Below the pieces are notes generated by a model, which worked only from the letters and a program-made list of their open reading frames with translations, had not been told where the DNA came from and did no database searches. Both the position numbers and the translations under genes were made by a program. From positions 53,174,773 to 53,238,772 of the forward strand of contig NC_079495.1 in the NCBI RefSeq assembly GCF_030052815.1: a stretch of 64,000 nt of DNA, written 5' to 3'. Shown here in pieces: positions 47,010 to 57,517 of this stretch (position 1 is its first letter; each line of letters starts with the position of its first letter). This DNA is from Hevea brasiliensis (lineage: Eukaryota; Streptophyta; Magnoliopsida; Malpighiales; Euphorbiaceae).

Positions 47010-47727
47010 TTGGCTGAGTTGCAAGTGAGGCCAAACCTGTTACAGCAGATTTTAGATGGGCAGAGGGTAGATGAGAAGCTAATGGCTATTATGAGCAAAA
47101 TCCCAGGGGGAAAAGCAATTGACTATGAGGAGAAAGCAAATGGGTGTCTGTATTACAAAGGAAGACTGTGTGTACCGGATAATGGGGAATTGAAGGCCAG
47201 TATTCTAAAAGAGGCAAACACCAGTGTATATGCTATGCACACAGGAAGTAAAAAGATGTATCATGATCTGAAGCTTCAGTATTGGTGGCCTGGTATGAAG
47301 AAGGACATAGCTGATTATGTGACTAAATGCTTGACATGTCAGCAAGTCAAGGCAGAACAAAAAGTTCCATCAGGATTGCTACAGCCAATACGCATACCTG
47401 AATGGAAATGGGATCGGGTCACCATGGATTTTGTAAGTGGTCTACCTCTCACCCAGAAGAAACATGATGCAGTATGGGTGATAGTAGATAGATTGACGAA
47501 GTCAGCACACTTTACGCGATTAGGGTGACTACTCACCGGAGAAGTTAGCGGTGTATATCAGTGAGATAGTTAGACTGCATGGAATTCCACTTTCCATCAT
47601 ATCTGATCGAGACCCAAGGTTTACATCGAGATTTTGGAAGAAGTTGCATGAGTCCTTGGGTACACAACTCCACTTCAGCACAGCTTTCCATCCTCAGACG
47701 GATGGGAAATCAGAAAGAGTAATCTAG
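47010..47727 (+). pseudogene. Gypsy-A integrase, zinc-binding and core domains
   Basis: The open stretch 47010-47528 includes GCLYYKGRLCVPDNGELKAS, a zinc-binding region KMYHDLKLQYWWPGMKKDIA with CLTCQQVK, and the first catalytic Asp in WDRVTMDFVSGLPL. The His expected in the EAH-type position is Asn (KEANTSVYAM). A small base loss near 47526 breaks the frame. The core continues with [20 protein letters not shown] and the Glu segment [16 protein letters not shown] at 47725-47727, in place of the CAG seen in Gypsy-B, directly precedes the intron-like insertion. Confidence 0.87.
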
Positions 47728-47801
47728 GTAAACAATTGAACCAATTGAATTAATACAACTATTGAACTAAAATGATAACAATAACATGAAATATATGTCA
47801 G
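47728..47801 (+). other. 74-bp intron-like insertion in Gypsy-A integrase (GT...AG)
   Basis: An AT-rich segment present here and absent at the homologous site in Gypsy-B (12199-12201, CAG then ATATTGGAGG). It begins GTAAAC and ends ATATATGTCAG, with flanking TAG|GTAAAC and CAG|GTCCTTGAG. Removing exactly 74 bases restores the integrase reading ([18 protein letters not shown]). It has the size, AT bias and consensus ends of a minimal plant intron. The AGGT bases at both edges could equally be a duplication from a small insertion. Splicing is not shown. Confidence 0.6.
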
Positions 47802-48539
47802 GTCCTTGAGGATATGCTGAGGAGTTGTGTCATTGAGTTTGAGGGAAGTTGGGATAGATACCTCCCACTGGCAGAATTTGCATACAATAATAGCTACTAA
47901 GCTAGCATCCAAATGGCCCCGTATGAAGCACTGTATGGGAGAAAATGTAGAACTCCAGTGTGCTGGACTGAATTGGGCGAAGATAAACTGGTAGGGCCAG
48001 ACTTGGTGAAACAGACTGAGGAGAAAGTAAAACTAATCAAAGCCAATCTAAAGGTTGCCTCAGACAGACAGAAATCTTATACCGACCTGAAGAGAAAAGA
48101 AATAGAATATGTGGTTGGCGACAAAGTGTTCCTCAAGGTGTCACTGTGGAAGAAGGTACTGAGGTTTGGAAGAAAAGGTAAGTTAAGCCCTAGGTTCATT
48201 GGCCCATATGAAATCATTGAACGTGTGGGTCCAGTGGCCTATAGGCTAGCTTTACCACCAGAGCTGGATAAGATCCACAATGTGTTCCACGTGTCCATGC
48301 TCAGAAGATACCGCTCAGATCCTTCACTTGTCATCTCTAGGGAAGAAATTGAAATACAGCCGAATTTGACATATGAAGAAGAACCTCTACGAATCTTGGC
48401 GCGGGAAGTGAAAGAGTTGAGAAATAAGCAGATTCCACTGGTGAAAGTGCTTTGGAGGCACCACAACATCGAGGAGGCAACTTGGGAAAGTGAAGAGATG
48501 ATGAGGCAATAGTTCCCTCAACTGTTTGCATCAGGTAAA
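47802..48539 (+). pseudogene. Gypsy-A integrase C-terminus with chromodomain-like tail
   Basis: 47802 onward reads [32 protein letters not shown] (then TAA near 47898) and APYEALYGRKCRTPVCW. The longest open stretch, 47913-48512 (199 residues), holds the basic linker, the GPY/F module (LSPRFIGPYEIIERVGPVAY), HNVFHVSMLRRYR and the chromodomain-like end EEPLRILAREVKELRNKQI, LVKVLWRHHNIEEATWESEE. It stops at TAG 48510-48512, probably CAG once, with a few more residues before the PPT. The tail is complete apart from that stop; in related elements it tethers integration to heterochromatin. Confidence 0.88.
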
Positions 48540-48557
48540 TTTCGAGGACGAAATTTA

Positions 48558-48574
48558 AATTAGAGGGGAATAGT
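48558..48574 (+). other. Gypsy-A polypurine tract
   Basis: AATTAGAGGGGAATAGT before the 3' LTR, preceded by TTTCGAGGACGAAATTTAA. The same arrangement occurs in both Array-L internal regions on the minus strand. Confidence 0.88.
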
Positions 48575-51500
48575 TGTAACACCCTCCCGGTAGCAACACC
48601 GTACATTATACTCTTCCGGTGACCAGTGTCGGTCCGGACAGCTAGAACGTCCGGAAAAATATTTAAACTAAAGTGAGGAACCATAATTAACTCAAATATT
48701 AATAAGAAAAATTTAGAAAAAATTTTAAAAATAAAATACAACCAAGTAAAATGAGCCGGTGCCCTAGCGATGGGTAACCTAGTGAGAAGTTGCGGTTCTC
48801 ATAACTAGGAGCCCTAGACCAGGGTAAAAATTCATAAAATAATTTTTGGGACTCCAGAGAAGGGTCATTGAGGTTCCTATGGCATTAGAATGCCAAGAAA
48901 ATATTTAGAAAAATTTTTCAATCGGTACAGACAATTTTGACCCGTTAAGCCAAACGGAGGGCATTTTGATCATTTCGCCTTCAGAGACGATTTTTGGCCG
49001 ACTTGTCTAGTTGAGTAAATAATTATTATGACATAAAATATGAATTAATGTTGATGAAAAATTAATTTGAAGTTAGTAGAAAAGAAAATACAATAAAATG
49101 CCAAATATGACATCATTATGATGTCATTTAAAAGTTTCCACCAATTATACAATTCATTAACTAATAAAAAGAGATAATAAAGACCAAAGAAATTAAAAAC
49201 CTATAAGCCATTTCTCTCCTTCATTCCAGCCGAACCACCATGGCCATGGAAGCCTTCCTCTCTTCCTTCATTCAAGCTTGAAATTCTCTCCAACCTTAAC
49301 CCAAAACCCTAAGTCACCTTCACTAAAACTTATCTACACACCCTAAGGAAGCTCTAGGCAGCCAAGAAAAAGGAAAAGAAGTGAAGTTTAAGCTTGGAAA
49401 ATTCTGCCCTACAAGAGGTTAGTGCACATATATACCTTAAATTCTTTATTTCCATGTTAGTGACTTGAATTAAGTAAGAATTTGTAACTTAAATGAATAA
49501 AAATTATGTGTATGTCCACCATGAATTTCGGCAGCCCTAAGTAGGGGATAGGGTTGACTGTTTTGATGGATTTAAAGTGGACTAGAGATCATGTTTAAAG
49601 CATGTATGTATGTGGTTAGTGAATGAGTTAGCAAATTAAGGCATCTTGTGTGAATCATAATGGGAAGCTAGGGTTTGGGAGTAAAATGTGGACTTGGCTT
49701 ATGAAATTGTTAAAGAACATTCTAATGGTCAATTAGTGACCATTTGGGGTAAGTTGACTATAATTTGGACTGAAATATAGCATGGCAAAGTGAAATGTGT
49801 ATGCTGCCTAGTGAGTGCAGCAGGGTGGCTGTGATTCCAGCCCACTTAGACAGCCATAACTTTGGCTGTGTAGGTCCAATTGGTGTTCGGCCAATTGGAT
49901 ATGAAACTAGACTTATAATGGCACAATTTTGCTGAAGAAACCATGCCCAAAAGACCAAAGAAAGAGGACCAAAAGTTGGCCCTAATCCGGATACCCTGCA
50001 AGCAAATTCTGCAGAATGACCAAATGAGCGAATCGCTTTATTTGGCCATAACTCACTGTAGAATGGTCTATTTGACCTGAAATTTTTACAGCAACAAGAT
50101 GAGATATAGAAAAACAACTTTCATGAAGAAATCTACCCCAAATTATGACCAGAACCTATTCAACAAGGCAGTGGCAGTCACTATTCATGGTACTGTAGAT
50201 TTGGTAAATTCTGCAGATTGGAAATCCGGCCAGCTGTGGTTTTTGGACCATATCTGGAGCTACAAAACTCCAAATGTAGTGATTCAAAAAAAAAATTCAA
50301 CTAGACAAAATAAGGAACAACTTTCATGTTTACCATTTCCTCAAATTTCCAATGTAACAGTCCTTAATGGAACAGTAAACTTATGGTACAAAAACTGAAA
50401 ATTCTGCCCCTTAGTGCTAAGCTTGGAAATGGATTTGGTGATTAATTCCAACAAGTTTTAAATGCAAAATGTGGTACATTGGGAGTGTTAAAACCAATGC
50501 ACCTATTTTCTATCCAAAAGTCAACATTTTTGTTGACTAATGAAGTGAATAGTGACACCAAAACTTGAAATTCACAAATTGAAGAATTTTAAAGTATCAA
50601 ATGCCCTAATATACCTAACAAGATTGGTTTGGATAGTTTGGCATGCCAATAGGGTTCGATTAGCGATCGCACATGGCATTATGCCATTCAGCGATTTTAT
50701 GGCTCTTAGCGATTTCGATATTGTGATGAGACTTGTCCTCATGCCTAATATTATTCTGACTTGTTAGCCGTTACATTGCCAGGAGATACATATGTGACCG
50801 ATGGTGTGACGGCGAGTACTTGATACCCGATGCGGTTTACCCGTTTATCGATCCGATCGTTCGTTGATATAGGTTACTTGGGCAACTAAATGAATGAAAA
50901 TGGACAAAGTTAAAGAAATAAATGAATATAACAGATACAAAACAAATAAGACATATACATTAAATACATTTTTATTTTCTGCTATTTTCTTTTATTTTAT
51001 TATTGCACCACTAAGCATCATTGGTTAGCGCGTTGCTTTTGCCACGCGTAGGTTCTGGAGATACTGATCGAGAGCCCAGTAGACCGCAGACTGGGTGAGA
51101 CCGTTCTGCAGCTCTGCATAGTGTCCGTGTCACCTCACCTTCTACAGTGCATTGGTAGGACACTAGGTTTCATTTTGGTATTTTGTAATTATTTTTTTTA
51201 TTTTCTCATATGTAATTGAACTTATGTAATGTATTTTGATTTTCATGTAAATAATGAAAATTGTGTTGATCAATGGAAAAGTGAATGTTTATTTATGATT
51301 TGTACATGGTTATCATATGAGATGAATGATTGAGAAATGAAATTGAAAAATGTTGAGATTTTGATGATCTCTGGAGTTTGAGAATGATGAGAAATGATTA
51401 TTGGAAGTGTTTTTAACAGGTTCCGAAGAACGGTTTTCTCCAGTTTTAGCCGGTACTCTGCCGGATTTTCTTTAAAATTTTTGGAACCTCAAATAAATTA

Positions 51501-51648
51501 TAATTTCAATAAATGACTTAAATAAATTATATTTCACAAGTTATATTAAAAACTAGGTTAAAAATTATTTAAGGTAAAATAGATTGTGCCAGTACACCGT
51601 GTGACATTGCTTACTCGGATATACTGTATACGGGTAAGGGGTGTCACA
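48575..51648 (+). repeat. Gypsy-A 3' LTR
   Basis: 3,074 bp, ending GGGGTGTCACA, nearly identical to 40655-43735. Instead of target DNA it is followed by TTTAGTGGTATCAGAG, the sequence that normally follows the 5' LTR. Several CAG/CTG triplets of the 5' LTR appear as CGA/TCG here (for example 50657-50669). Confidence 0.92.
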
Positions 51649-51664
51649 TTTAGTGGTATCAGAG
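51649..51664 (+). other. Gypsy-A PBS-side remnant at the gypsy/Cassandra junction
   Basis: TTTAGTGGTATCAGAG equals the first 16 bases after the Gypsy-A 5' LTR (43736-43751). The next bases, GGGAGAAAGG, match the start of the Cassandra repeat at 52029 onward. The two parents share only a G or two at the join. Confidence 0.85.
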
Positions 51665-51667
51665 GGG

Positions 51668-51947
51668 AGAAAGGTCCCTTAGGCAAATCCCACATCGGCA
51701 AAGCACGGAGATGGTCTTGGGTTCAAAAAGTAATGATATATAAAATGAGGGAACTAATCACTAGAGGCGCCTTTTGGTGGAATGGCCTGGAGAGTTGGAA
51801 GAACTCCACGGTTAAGCGTGCTGGCTTGAGAGAAATCCTAGGATGGGTGACCTCCTGGGAAGTTCTCCATTCCACCTATGGGACAAAACCGTGAGGCTTA
51901 TGGCCAAAGCGGACAATTCCTCTAGTGGTTCAAGCCCGATCGTTACA
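51668..51947 (+). repeat. Cassandra LTR 1
   Basis: 280 bp, ending CGATCGTTACA, followed by ATTGGTATCAGAGCC. Differs from LTR 2 at very few positions (for example GCTGGC versus GCTCGC near 51820). Confidence 0.88.
51801..51863 (+). promoter_or_regulatory. 5S rRNA-derived segment with Pol III internal promoter elements (LTR 1)
   Basis: GAACTCCACGGTTAAGCGTG followed by ...CTAGGATGGGTGACCTCCTG resembles the 3' half of plant 5S rRNA, covering the box A, intermediate element and box C region that binds TFIIIA. In Cassandra this is thought to support RNA polymerase III-type transcription. It is a 5S-derived promoter segment, not a 5S gene. Confidence 0.85.
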
Positions 51948-52031
51948 ATTGGTATCAGAGCCGCTCGCGTGTCCTCTTGGGCGATGGTGGGGCAAACCTC
52001 AGCGAGGACACTGAGTCCCGAAAGGGGGGGG

Positions 52032-52311
52032 AGAAAGGTCCCTTAGGCAAATCCCACATCGGCAAAGCACGGAGATGGTCTTGGGTTCAAAAAGTAATGA
52101 TATATAAAATGAGGGAACTAATCACTAGAGGCGCCTTTTGGTGGAATGGCCTGGAGAGTTGGAAGAACTCCACGGTTAAGCGTGCTCGCTTGAGAGAAAT
52201 CCTAGGATGGGTGACCTCCTGGGAAGTTCTCCATTCCACCTATGGGACAAAACCGTGAGGCTTATGGCCAAAGCGGACAATTCCTCTAGTGGTTCAAGCC
52301 CGATCGTTACA
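52032..52311 (+). repeat. Cassandra LTR 2
   Basis: 280 bp, same length as LTR 1. Its CGATCGTTACA end is the right terminus of the whole chimeric insertion, next to GTAGC. Confidence 0.88.
52165..52227 (+). promoter_or_regulatory. 5S rRNA-derived segment (LTR 2)
   Basis: Same segment as at 51801-51863, with GCTCGC for GCTGGC. Confidence 0.85.
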
Positions 52312-52316
52312 GTAGC

Positions 52317-53230
52317 AGCTTGCGTTCTCAAGATATTAGAGTCCGGATTGGCAATGGCTCAACTGTTGAAGCTTTAGCCATAGGATCTAAATCTTTTTAC
52401 ATGTTTCGACATGTTTTGTGTTTGGATAATATTTTATATGTACTTGATGCTTTTAAGAACATCATTTATATATCTAGTTTGACTAGAAATGGCTATGAAT
52501 TTCAGTTCACATATGATGTTTGCAATATTTATTTTGGAAATAAATATGTTGGTTCGGGTTATATGAATGATGGTCTTTATTATTTGGATAATAATGACAA
52601 ACACAAATTGAATGCAAGTGATCTAAAAGAATGCAATGCCATGGTGAAAACCAATTCAAGTTCAAAATATATTTGGCACTTAAGGTTATGTCATGTTGCA
52701 GAAGATAGGATTGCAAAACTGGAGAAAATGGGGATTTTATCCTCATTGGGCTCTGAGCCTACTCCAACTTGTGAATCTTGCCTTCAGGGCAAAATGACTA
52801 GATCACCCTTTGTTGGACAAGGGCTAAGAGCTGAAAATATTTTGGAGCTAATACATAGTGATGTATGTGGTCCATTTAAAGAAATAGCTAGAAGGGGTTT
52901 TCATTATTTTATTACCTTTATTGATGATAAATCAAGGTTGGGTATTTGTATTTGATGAAATACAAACATGAATCTTTTGAAAAGTTCAAAGAATTTAAAT
53001 CTGAAGTAGAAAATCAAACAGGAAAGAGTGTTAAAGCTCTTCGATCAGATCGTGGAGGTGAATATTTGAGTACTGAATTTGATGAATACTTGAGAGAGCA
53101 TGCCATTGTTTCTCAGCTGACCCCTCCAGGAACGCCACAACTGAATGGTGTATCTAAAAGGAGAAATCGTACCCTATTGGATATGGTACGTAGTATGATG
53201 AGCTATACTGATATGTCAATCTTTTTTTAG
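52317..53230 (+). pseudogene. Copia-O protease end and integrase
   Basis: Resumes the copia frame after the right TSD GTAGC. 52320-52945 covers the end of protease and the integrase zinc site and core (HLRLCH...CESCLQGK, HSDVCGP, HYFITFIDDKSR). A single-base loss near 52939 (AGGTTGGG versus AGGTTTGGG at 21750-21758) shifts to the frame 52946-53230 with SDRGGEYLSTEFDEYLREH and the Glu segment through NGVSKRRNRTLLDMVRSMMS. TAG near 53228 replaces Trp. Better preserved than the equivalent part of Copia-I. Confidence 0.9.
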
Positions 53231-54130
53231 GGATTTGCATTAGAATCAGCTTTGTATATTCTGAATAGGATTCCATCAAAATCAGTTTCTTCCACACCTT
53301 ATGAGATATGGCATGGAAGAAAACCAAGTCTTAAGCATGTTAAGATTTGGGGTTGTCCAGCTTATATCAAAAAGCTGAACACTGATAAATTGGAGACCAG
53401 ATCAGAAAAAGGTCGATTTGTTGGATATCGAAAAGATAGTTTTGGATATTATTTTTATTTGCCTACTTCACAAAAGGTTGTGATAAGTAGAGATGCCATA
53501 TTTTTTGAACAACAGTTTGTTCAAGAAGGAGGCAAAGGAAGGCAAATAGAGTTAGAATTGGAGAATTCTGAGCAACCAACAGATCAGATGGATATAGATC
53601 CATCTAGTTTACCTATACCCGTTGATGAAACATCTACAGCTGTTCCTCGTAGAACAACCAGGGTATCTCACCCACCAGTGAGATATGGTTTTCTTCATGA
53701 AGAAGAACAAGAGTTGTCTACTCATGAAGAAGTAGATCATGGAGATGATCCACTTACTTATGAAGAAGCTATATCAGATATAGACTCTTCAAAATGGATT
53801 GATGTTATGAAATCCGAGATTGATTCCATGTATAAGAATCAAGTTTGGGATCTTGTTGACCCACCTGAAGGTATTTTACCTATAGGGAACAAATGGGTTT
53901 TCAAGAAGAAAATTGGTTCTGATGGAAAGGTAGAGACCTATAAGGCAAGGCTAGTAGTGAAAGGGTTTCGCCAAAGGCAAGGAATCGACTATGAGGAGAC
54001 TTTCTCGCCTGTTGCCATGCTTGAATCAATAAGGATTTTGTTAGCAATAGCTGCATACTATGATTATGAGATTTGGCAGATGGATGTCAAAACAACTTTT
54101 CTCAATGGATACATTGAAGAAAACATTGAA
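53231..54130 (+). CDS. Copia-O integrase C-terminus and N-terminal RT (truncated by deletion)
   Basis: One open frame (internal ATG 53252, 304 residues) from the integrase tail (KLETRSEKGRFVGYRKDSFG) through the acidic linker to RT. Linker: HEEEQELSTHEEVDHGDDP. RT fingers: IDSSKWIDVMKSEIDSMYKN, GNKWVFKKKIGSDGKVETYK and [20 protein letters not shown]. The first RT Asp is in [18 protein letters not shown]. The YVDD box, connection, RNase H and PPT are missing: at about 54130 the sequence jumps through a short filler into 3' LTR sequence. The last residues to the stop at 54166 are filler-derived. Confidence 0.9.
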
Positions 54131-54160
54131 GAAAACAGCTTGAATCAAAACAGCTTTCCA
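54131..54160 (+). other. Deletion junction with filler sequence
   Basis: Sequence repeats GAAGAAAAC and AAAACAGCTT-type words before entering the LTR at CCAGCTTGAGTTGGG. Relative to Copia-I, about 2 kb is missing (RT C-terminus to mid-LTR; compare 22948 to 24930). Short templated repeats at the join suggest error-prone end joining. Confidence 0.75.
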
Positions 54161-55513
54161 GCTTGAGTTGGGATTTTGTAACAGAGAGATTCTAGTGCAT
54201 GGTAACATATGATTATAGGTTCATTTAAGGTAAACCTTATTACTAATTGGGTGTCTATGGCATGCTATGCTAGGTGTTAACCATGGTCTATGAGGTTCAT
54301 AAAATGATTTAGAGAAATCATTTATGGTAAGAAAGAGTTCTGATGATATTAAGAGTTAATATCATGTCTCATTGCCAATTAGTGATGAGCCTAGTAAGTC
54401 ACACACATACACAAGTTATCACCTATTTAAATATGATTTAATTAATTAATTAAAGAGTTTAATTGATTAATTAAATAGGTTTGGTTTGCAATTAAATTGC
54501 AAAGTCCCTAGCATGACTTGAAACCAAATCTAGATTATTGGATGTGTAATATAAACTAAATTTATATTTAAAGTGTTTAAATATGAATTTAATTAATGAG
54601 AAATTAATTAATAGAGATTAATTAATTAATTTATATTTGATATAAATTAATTAGAAGAAGAGAAATAATTATTTTGGGTTAAGAACTCAAAATTAAGACA
54701 CAGTGGCATTTTGGTCATTTCACAGTGTGACACGTGGCACCATGAGATGGTGACACGTGGCACCATGAGATGGTGACACATGGGATTACACATAAGCTTG
54801 CCAAATGTTTTTTTAATCATGTAAGATGATTAAAATCAAGATTAAATATAGGTTTGACACTTGGCACAATGTGATTGGGTCACTTAAACCTAGAGCTAAT
54901 TAAAGGGTGACATGTGGCAAGGGCTTAATGTGTTAACCTAGCTATTTAAGTGTGGTTATGAAAAGAAAAAATAACCAGCAGCCACTCCTCTCCTTTGTCA
55001 TGCCACTTTAAGGGTTTTCATCTATTCTTCTTCATCTCTCCTCAATTCAAAGAGATTAGCCATCAATCTCTTGAATTAAGAACACTAGAAATTGTTTCTA
55101 GTGTCCTGTTTACATCTCTAATCTCTTAAAAGGCAGAACTTGAATTTCTAATTAATAGAAAAAGCTTTAGAAGCTGTTCAAGGGCTGCCATAGGTTTTCT
55201 TGGTGTGGACAAGCTAGAGGGACAACATCTGGTGTCCTGAAGACGAATCTCAAAGGCACAAACACGCTGCAGCGCATCAAGAGGTTAGTGTAATCATTCT
55301 TGATTTAATCTAGGGTTCTAAAATTAATCTGATTAATTTTAAAATCTTAAATGGCAAATACAGATCCAAAAACATATTAAAAGAGTTTTAATATGTTGTT
55401 TATCATTGAAATCAAATAGATAAAAATAAATCTTGCATGATGCATGTAACCCTAGGTGAAAATTTTTGAATTTAATGGTATAAACTTGTGTTTTTCATGC
55501 TTCCGTTCCTTCA
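54160..55513 (+). repeat. Copia-O 3' LTR, truncated at its left end
   Basis: Matches Copia-I 3' LTR from about 24930 to the end, stopping at CTTCCGTTCCTTCA (55511-55513). A 26-bp tandem duplication doubles the CACGTGGCACCATGAGATGG block (54728-54779). Confidence 0.9.
54731..54761 (+). promoter_or_regulatory. Duplicated G-box/ABRE-like motif in copia LTR
   Basis: Two CACGTGGC copies (54731-54738 and 54754-54761) within a 26-bp tandem duplication. The other LTR copies have one. Upstream of the TATA-like CTATTTAAG at about 54941. Confidence 0.45.
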
Positions 55514-55514
55514 G

Positions 55515-57211
55515 TGATAAGTACATAATTTATTAATTTTACTCCCATCATATTTAGTGTTTTTAGTGTGTTTTTATGTTTAATTCAGTTGGTTAAGTAT
55601 ATTTATCATTTGGGCATATGTTTAGATAGTTGTTAGAATAATTGTGTTAAATGGAGAAATTTTCATTATTTGACCTTTACTGTATTTTTCAAGTGTTTCT
55701 AAAGTTGTGGGTGTCTAAATTTATTGTTGTTTAATCCATTGAAAAGCTAAGATAGAGCACTACAAACGATAAAAGGGACCAAAGCCCAAATCAGTCTCCA
55801 AGGTTGACAAAATGAGCTATGGATCTATTGCAAAAGCCCAGACTTGATGTGTCACGACCAGTTTCAATATTTATTTTGTATATGGAGTTCCAGATGTCCA
55901 AATGAATCAAGCCTAAGCTCAATTGAACCTTAAGAGCTACCTCTACAACTTCTATGAAGGGTTGGACGCGAGATGAGGCCATTTTAATTGTCAAAAACAA
56001 CAATGAATTCGTCACTATGGGCTTGACCATTAGTCTAAACCAGTCTCGATTTTTAGGCCATAACTTAGGCTGTAGACATTGGATTTAGGCAAATGAGTAC
56101 CCGTTGGAAAGATAAGAAATAGGGCTACAACTTTTCTGAAAAGGGCAGAGCCAGATTCGGAAAGGAAGTCACTGAAAATCGGCCTTGATTTGAGAGACGT
56201 GAATGTAAGCTGAAAATCTATCTTTTGAATTTCAAAACTTTTTTCTAGTTTGGTTCTTATCTTTGGGATTTGGTTTTTTTTATTATAAATATGTCTTTGG
56301 GCAGCAGTTAAAAGTCAACAATTCAGCAGCATTTCGATCTCAAAAATACCTTCATTCTCCATTTTTTTTTAGATTTCTTCTTTAATTTTCTGTAAGCCAT
56401 GAATATGAGTGGCTAAGTTTTAAATTCAGTTCAAGGGATTTAAGTTCTTTTACATGATTTGTGAGACCAGGTTTTTTTAATTTAATTTATGTCTTTTTGA
56501 ATATCTATTGTTTTCTGATTTCATTGTCTTTGATCTATTGAATGATTTGCTAAAAAGGCCTATTAATTAATTGTTTGATTTGATTAATTGCTAGTTCATC
56601 TTCATAATCCGTAATTATTGTGTAAGACTGAACATGAGTAGCAATTAGGTTTTATTGATTATGATCCCAGTTTTTGATAATAACCTAAGGAAACAATAGG
56701 GTGAATTAAATGATTTATGCTTTATAAATTGTTGTTCAGCTTAACTACTTCCTATTCTTAAAGCAGTTATTAATTTGATGAGAATTGCTTAATACCAATT
56801 CAGTTAATAATTAGAGTCAACAAGAGTGCTGGGCTCAAATTGATGAGTATAGGGAAGTCAGGGGTTTACCTCATTGTTTGATAAATCTACGTTAACTATT
56901 CAATAAGATATAATTGTATTTCTTTTGTCTATGATCGAATCAATGCATTGGAATGAGAATTACCTTGGGCTGAAGTTTGTTTAATTTGAGAGTTTCTTAT
57001 TTAAATTTAGATCTTAATTTTGGATTTTTTATTTCTTCTTTGGATTCCGAATTAACCCCCCTAACCTTTGTTTCTTTTTCCATTACACAAGTGCACGAAA
57101 TTTAATAATTCAGTCTCTAGGGTTCGACTTGGATTTACCACTTACTGCAGAAAATATTTTATAATTGGTGATTTCAGATAATTTAATTTCTGGTGGATTC
57201 AACACCCATCA
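55515..57211 (+). repeat. Athila/Tat-like 5' LTR (1.7 kb)
   Basis: Starts TGATAAGTACATAATTTA and ends AACACCCATCA, followed within 8 bases by the PBS. AT-rich, without a credible gene. Short reverse-strand ORFs (for example 55791-56030) have no recognisable domain. Confidence 0.82.
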
Positions 57212-57218
57212 AGAATTT

Positions 57219-57236
57219 TGGCGCTGTTACTGGGGA
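57219..57236 (+). other. Primer-binding site, tRNA-Asp type
   Basis: TGGCGCTGTTACTGGGGA resembles the tRNA-Asp PBS typical of Athila/Tat elements (TGGCGCCGTTGCCGGGGA) with three C-to-T or C-to-A differences. This separates it from the initiator-Met elements elsewhere in the window. Confidence 0.85.
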
Positions 57237-57517
57237 CTAAAGTTTATTGGATTTCATGTTTTTAGTGTTAGGGTATTCTGTTATTAATTTTGTTTGTGAA
57301 GTGTTGCTATTTTCCATTTTTTTGAAAAAATTACTGTGTTACTATTCATCGATAGATTTTTAGTTCAATTTGGAGGGCGGTCTATACCTAGTCTGAAGGA
57401 AATGACGCTCTGATCAAGACCAAAGGATTCATTGGCTCCACCCTCTTGAGGCCAAATTTGATTGTTTTCTAGGGTCTTAAGGCATTTTTCTGTTTTTACT
57501 TTGATTTCTTTTTGTTT

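Larger units (their letters stand above)
40655..52311 (+). mobile_element. Chimeric insertion: Gypsy-A retrotransposon joined to a Cassandra TRIM, one shared TSD
   Basis: The insertion splits the copia protease region. It is flanked by GTAGC (40650-40654 and 52312-52316), and Copia-I shows the empty site at 21126-21132. The left end is the 5' tip of a Gypsy-A LTR (TGTAACACCC). The right end is the 3' tip of a Cassandra LTR (CGATCGTTACA). Between them are a complete Gypsy-A (40655-51648), then TTTAG plus a partial PBS TGGTATCAGAG (51649-51664), then Cassandra LTR-internal-LTR (to 52311). Because the TSD brackets both elements, the whole appears to have integrated as one DNA. Confidence 0.88.
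51665..52311 (+). mobile_element. Cassandra-type TRIM with 5S rRNA-derived segment
   Basis: Two 280-bp repeats (51668-51947 and 52032-52311) flank an 84-bp internal region with an initiator-Met PBS (TGGTATCAGAGCC from 51950) and a run of eight G as PPT. Each LTR contains a stretch close to plant 5S rRNA, including TTAAGCGTGCT and GGATGGGTGACCTCCTGGGA. This combination defines Cassandra. No coding capacity. The repeats lack an obvious TG start: both begin within G-run then AGAAAGGTCCC, so the left boundary is uncertain by a few bases. Confidence 0.92.

Noticed and set aside
51801..51863. Possible 5S rRNA gene
   Set aside because: Only the 3' half-like portion is present, embedded in a 280-bp LTR with PBS and PPT next to it. 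This is the known Cassandra module, not a 5S gene.
51586..52258. Three overlapping plus-strand ORFs sharing a repeated 70-residue stretch
   Set aside because: They run through Cassandra LTRs and their G-run; the repetition is the LTR itself.
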